Below are positions 5,627 to 7,764 of a DNA stretch of 7,764 nucleotides, one piece after another. Both the position numbers and the translations under genes were made by a program. The notes beneath the pieces are model-generated. The model made no database searches. It was not told where the DNA came from and was given only the letters and a program-made list of their open reading frames with translations. Every line of letters starts with the position of its first letter. The first letter of the stretch is position 1. Source of the stretch: Phycisphaerales bacterium (GTDB lineage Bacteria > Planctomycetota > Phycisphaerae > Phycisphaerales > Phycisphaeraceae); assembly GCA_012031455.1 (NCBI GenBank), contig JAAUTM010000049.1, positions 1-7,764 on the forward strand. Direction: 5' to 3'.

Positions 5627-7678
5627 ATGACAAGCCAGCTTTCCCATCGTCGCCCAACCAATCTTGACTTTTTCTGGTATGGAGTTCCCTATTACCCCGA
5701 ACATTGGAGCGAAGAAGATCGCCGGGATGATCCGCAGCGCATGGCGGCAGCAGGGATCAATGTCGTGCGCATGGCGGAATTTGCCTGGACTCGCATGGAG
5801 CCAAGCCAAGGGGTGTTTGATTTTTCCCTTTTTGACCAGACCATCGATCGATTGGCCGAACATGGCATTCGCACGATTCTTTGCACCCCCACAGCCACGC
5901 CACCCCGCTGGCTTACCGCAAGGCATCCTGAAATTCTGCGTATGGACAACCTTGGGCGGGTGATGAGTCATGGGTCACGTCAGCATGCTTCGCACATGAG
6001 TGAAATCTATCGTACTCACAGCGTGCGTATCACTCGCGCCATGGCCGAGCATTACCGGGACCATCCTGCAGTCATCGCCTGGCAGACGGACAACGAATTT
6101 CATTGCCATTTCAACGAGGACCACAACGCATCGACACAAGTCGCCTTCCGACGCTGGCTGGCAGAGCGGTATGATCAGGACATCCGCAAACTCAATGCGG
6201 CATGGGGCAATGAGTTCTGGTCGCTGACTTACGACAATTTCGAACAGGTGGACACCCCTAAAAGCCATGCGCCAGGCAGGTACAACCCGACGCATCGCAG
6301 GGATTACACCCAATTCCTCAGCGATGCGGTGACACTCTTTCAACAGGAACAAATACAGGTATTGCGAGCAGTCAACCCCCGCTGGCGCATCTTTCACAAC
6401 GGCACATTCAGCAACATTGATTACCGGGGACAATTCACCCGGGACTTGGATTTTCTTGGCTACGACTGCTACCCGATGTTTCATAAACAAGGATTGTCCC
6501 GTCCCTGGATACAGGCCAACAAACTGGACAAAACACGGGGTTATTCAGGGCATTTCATTGTGCCTGAGCAGCAGTCCGGTGGAGGCGGGCAATCCGGAGA
6601 TGGGGTAGATGAGTCCTACCTGCATGACTCGCCGGAACCCGGTGAAATGAGGCAGATGGCCTATCGCTCAATAGCACGCGGTGCGGATGGGCTGCTGTTT
6701 TTCCGCTGGCGCAGTTGCCGGTTTGGGGTGGAACAATATTGGCAGGGTTTGCTGGATCATGACAACCGGGGCCGCAGGCGTTATGACGAGGCATCGAAGC
6801 TCGGGGCTGAACTCAAACAACTTGGGCCGGAGTTGTTGGGGACCACGGTAAAAATTGATGCGGCCGTGGCCGGGCCGGATTTCCTCGTACACGAATCGCA
6901 TCGCAGTTGCACCTTGGGATTACCTGCCCCGGATACGGTGGGGGAATGGGTGCATCGGGAACTAACACAGCGTGGTGTGAGTATCGGATGGGTCCACCCG
7001 ACGGATGACCTTGCCGGTGTGAAACTTTACATCGTGCCTCACTGGGCATGGTTTGACCCTGCGTACGTGGCACCGCTGGAGGCATGGGTGAAAGCAGGGG
7101 GTACGCTGGTCATCGGGGCCTGGACTGCCACTCGCGATGCCAACAACCATATCAGCGATCAGACCCCGCCGACCTGCCTTGCAGACTTGTGTGGTGTGGA
7201 GGTTGATGATTACAGCCGGATCAACAACATCGCAGAGCGCCCCAGGCAGTTGCAGTTCGAGGGAATGGTGGAGCCGATGGCGGCAAACCACTGGGCTGAG
7301 GCGCTCAAGTTGCGCGCTGGTACGAAGGTGTTGGCAACATGGCAGAGCGGGACCTTCGCAGGCAAGCCAGCCGCAACGATTCGCCCGGTCGGCAAGGGTC
7401 AGGTGATATACATTGGAACCTGGCTCAGTGAGTCGTTGCTGGCTACGGTATCGCCGCTTTTGATGCAGTGGTCAGGGCTGAGTAAAACCTGGCCTGATTC
7501 GCCGCAGGGTGTGGAGGTGGTGGTACGGGAGGCATCCGGCCGATGCTTGTGGTTTTTCTTCAATAACACCCAGGCCCCGGTCACATTTGCAAGCCTGCCC
7601 AAGGGCGAACGATTGCTGGATTTTGCTGCAGATCCATCGACTTTACCCGCTTACGGAGTGGGTTTGATTAAAGCCTGA
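5627..7678 (+). CDS. GH42 beta-galactosidase
   Basis: An intact 683-residue GH42 enzyme hydrolysing terminal beta-D-galactosides; in this setting galactan or arabinogalactan side-chain fragments of pectin are likely substrates. No signal peptide, so cytoplasmic. The TIM barrel (about 15-390) begins with FFWYGVPYYPEHW and GINVVRMAEFAWTRMEP. Glu157 in WQTDNEFHCHF is the acid/base and Glu314 in HFIVPEQQSG the nucleophile. ARGADGLLFFRWR (350-362) and FGVEQYWQGLLDHDNRG (367-383) are family signatures. A Rossmann-like trimerisation domain follows (about 405-610), then a small beta domain to the end. After the nucleophile the segment SGGGGQSGDGVDES (317-330) is longer and more Gly-rich than in the usual EQQPG-x-NW arrangement. 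Translation starts 93 bases after the LOG gene, with only a weak GGAAA ribosome site. The stop lies 7 bases from the stop of the convergent GH10-like gene. Confidence 0.95.
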   Translation: MTSQLSHRRPTNLDFFWYGVPYYPEHWSEEDRRDDPQRMAAAGINVVRMAEFAWTRMEPSQGVFDFSLFDQTIDRLAEHGIRTILCTPTATPPRWLTARHPEILRMDNLGRVMSHGSRQHASHMSEIYRTHSVRITRAMAEHYRDHPAVIAWQTDNEFHCHFNEDHNASTQVAFRRWLAERYDQDIRKLNAAWGNEFWSLTYDNFEQVDTPKSHAPGRYNPTHRRDYTQFLSDAVTLFQQEQIQVLRAVNPRWRIFHNGTFSNIDYRGQFTRDLDFLGYDCYPMFHKQGLSRPWIQANKLDKTRGYSGHFIVPEQQSGGGGQSGDGVDESYLHDSPEPGEMRQMAYRSIARGADGLLFFRWRSCRFGVEQYWQGLLDHDNRGRRRYDEASKLGAELKQLGPELLGTTVKIDAAVAGPDFLVHESHRSCTLGLPAPDTVGEWVHRELTQRGVSIGWVHPTDDLAGVKLYIVPHWAWFDPAYVAPLEAWVKAGGTLVIGAWTATRDANNHISDQTPPTCLADLCGVEVDDYSRINNIAERPRQLQFEGMVEPMAANHWAEALKLRAGTKVLATWQSGTFAGKPAATIRPVGKGQVIYIGTWLSESLLATVSPLLMQWSGLSKTWPDSPQGVEVVVREASGRCLWFFFNNTQAPVTFASLPKGERLLDFAADPSTLPAYGVGLIKA

Positions 7679-7685
7679 TGGGATA

Positions 7686-7764
7686 CTATTTCAAGGTTTC
7701 TTCAAAAGCCTCGATTACTGCGAAATAGGCGGGCTTGGGTTGATATTCACTGTCAAACAGCAGT
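7686..7764 (-). CDS. Partial gene, C-terminus of a probable GH10 endo-1,4-beta-xylanase
   Basis: A minus-strand frame enters from the right edge and ends at TAG (7688-7686), giving 25 residues. They begin LLFDSEYQPKPAYFAV and continue into IEAFEETLK. The pattern LLFD-x-x-YQPKPAY is the characteristic last stretch of GH10 xylanases, where the final barrel helix follows, so the family call is good despite the short length. GH10 enzymes cut beta-1,4-xylan and are usually exported; the signal peptide region is outside the window. The gene converges on GH42 with 7 bases between stops and no hairpin terminator visible, so the two transcripts probably overlap. It adds xylan to the polysaccharides addressed by this locus. 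Confidence 0.75.
   Translation of the reverse strand, partial: LLFDSEYQPKPAYFAVIEAFEETLK

Noticed and set aside
5975..6490. 171-codon minus-strand open frame inside GH42
   Set aside because: Lies entirely opposite the catalytic barrel coding sequence, with no family motif.

Overview
The window is a carbohydrate-utilisation locus from a bacterium whose identity cannot be fixed from sequence alone. Base composition is moderately GC-rich (roughly mid-50s percent by eye). Genes are tightly packed, Shine-Dalgarno sites are present, and no eukaryotic or phage features are visible. The mix of KduD, a GH105-type hydrolase, a cytoplasmic propeller protein, GH42 and GH10 would suit a plant- or algal-polysaccharide degrader, for example of the Planctomycetes/Verrucomicrobia/Lentisphaerae group. 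That placement is inference.

Layout from left to right. (1) Positions 1-71, minus strand: the first 23 codons of an unidentified, proline-rich-N-terminus protein, divergent from the rest. (2) 201 (or 102)-1038, plus: an AraC/XylS-family regulator with one frameshift. (3) 1135-1906, plus: a close match to KduD, with one frameshift. (4) 1903-2977, plus: a GH105-like unsaturated glycuronyl hydrolase overlapping kduD by ATGA, with two frameshifts. (5) 3027-4220, plus: a 397-aa beta-propeller protein resembling oligogalacturonate lyase (PL22). (6) 4230-4850, plus: a left-handed beta-helix acyltransferase. (7) 4973-5533, plus: a LOG-family nucleotide phosphoribohydrolase. (8) 5627-7678, plus: a GH42 beta-galactosidase. 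(9) 7686-7764, minus: the last 25 codons of what looks like a GH10 xylanase, convergent with GH42 and only 7 bases from it.

How the genes fit together: GH105 enzymes and oligogalacturonate lyases release unsaturated uronates from pectin fragments. These become 5-keto-4-deoxyuronate, which KduI isomerises and KduD reduces to 2-keto-3-deoxygluconate. GH42 would remove galactose from pectic side chains and GH10 would attack xylan, so the locus appears aimed at pectin plus hemicellulose. No kduI, KDG kinase/aldolase or transporter lies in the window. The acyltransferase and LOG genes have no obvious role in the pathway.

The most striking structural fact is that the first three plus-strand genes carry four frameshifts, each repairable by a one-base change in a short homopolymer run, while the four genes after them are intact. 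Either the left part of this sequence has read errors, or the uronate module is in early decay. I found no RNA genes, CRISPR arrays, insertion sequences or convincing terminators. I see no clearly novel system; the most unusual protein is the PL22-like propeller.
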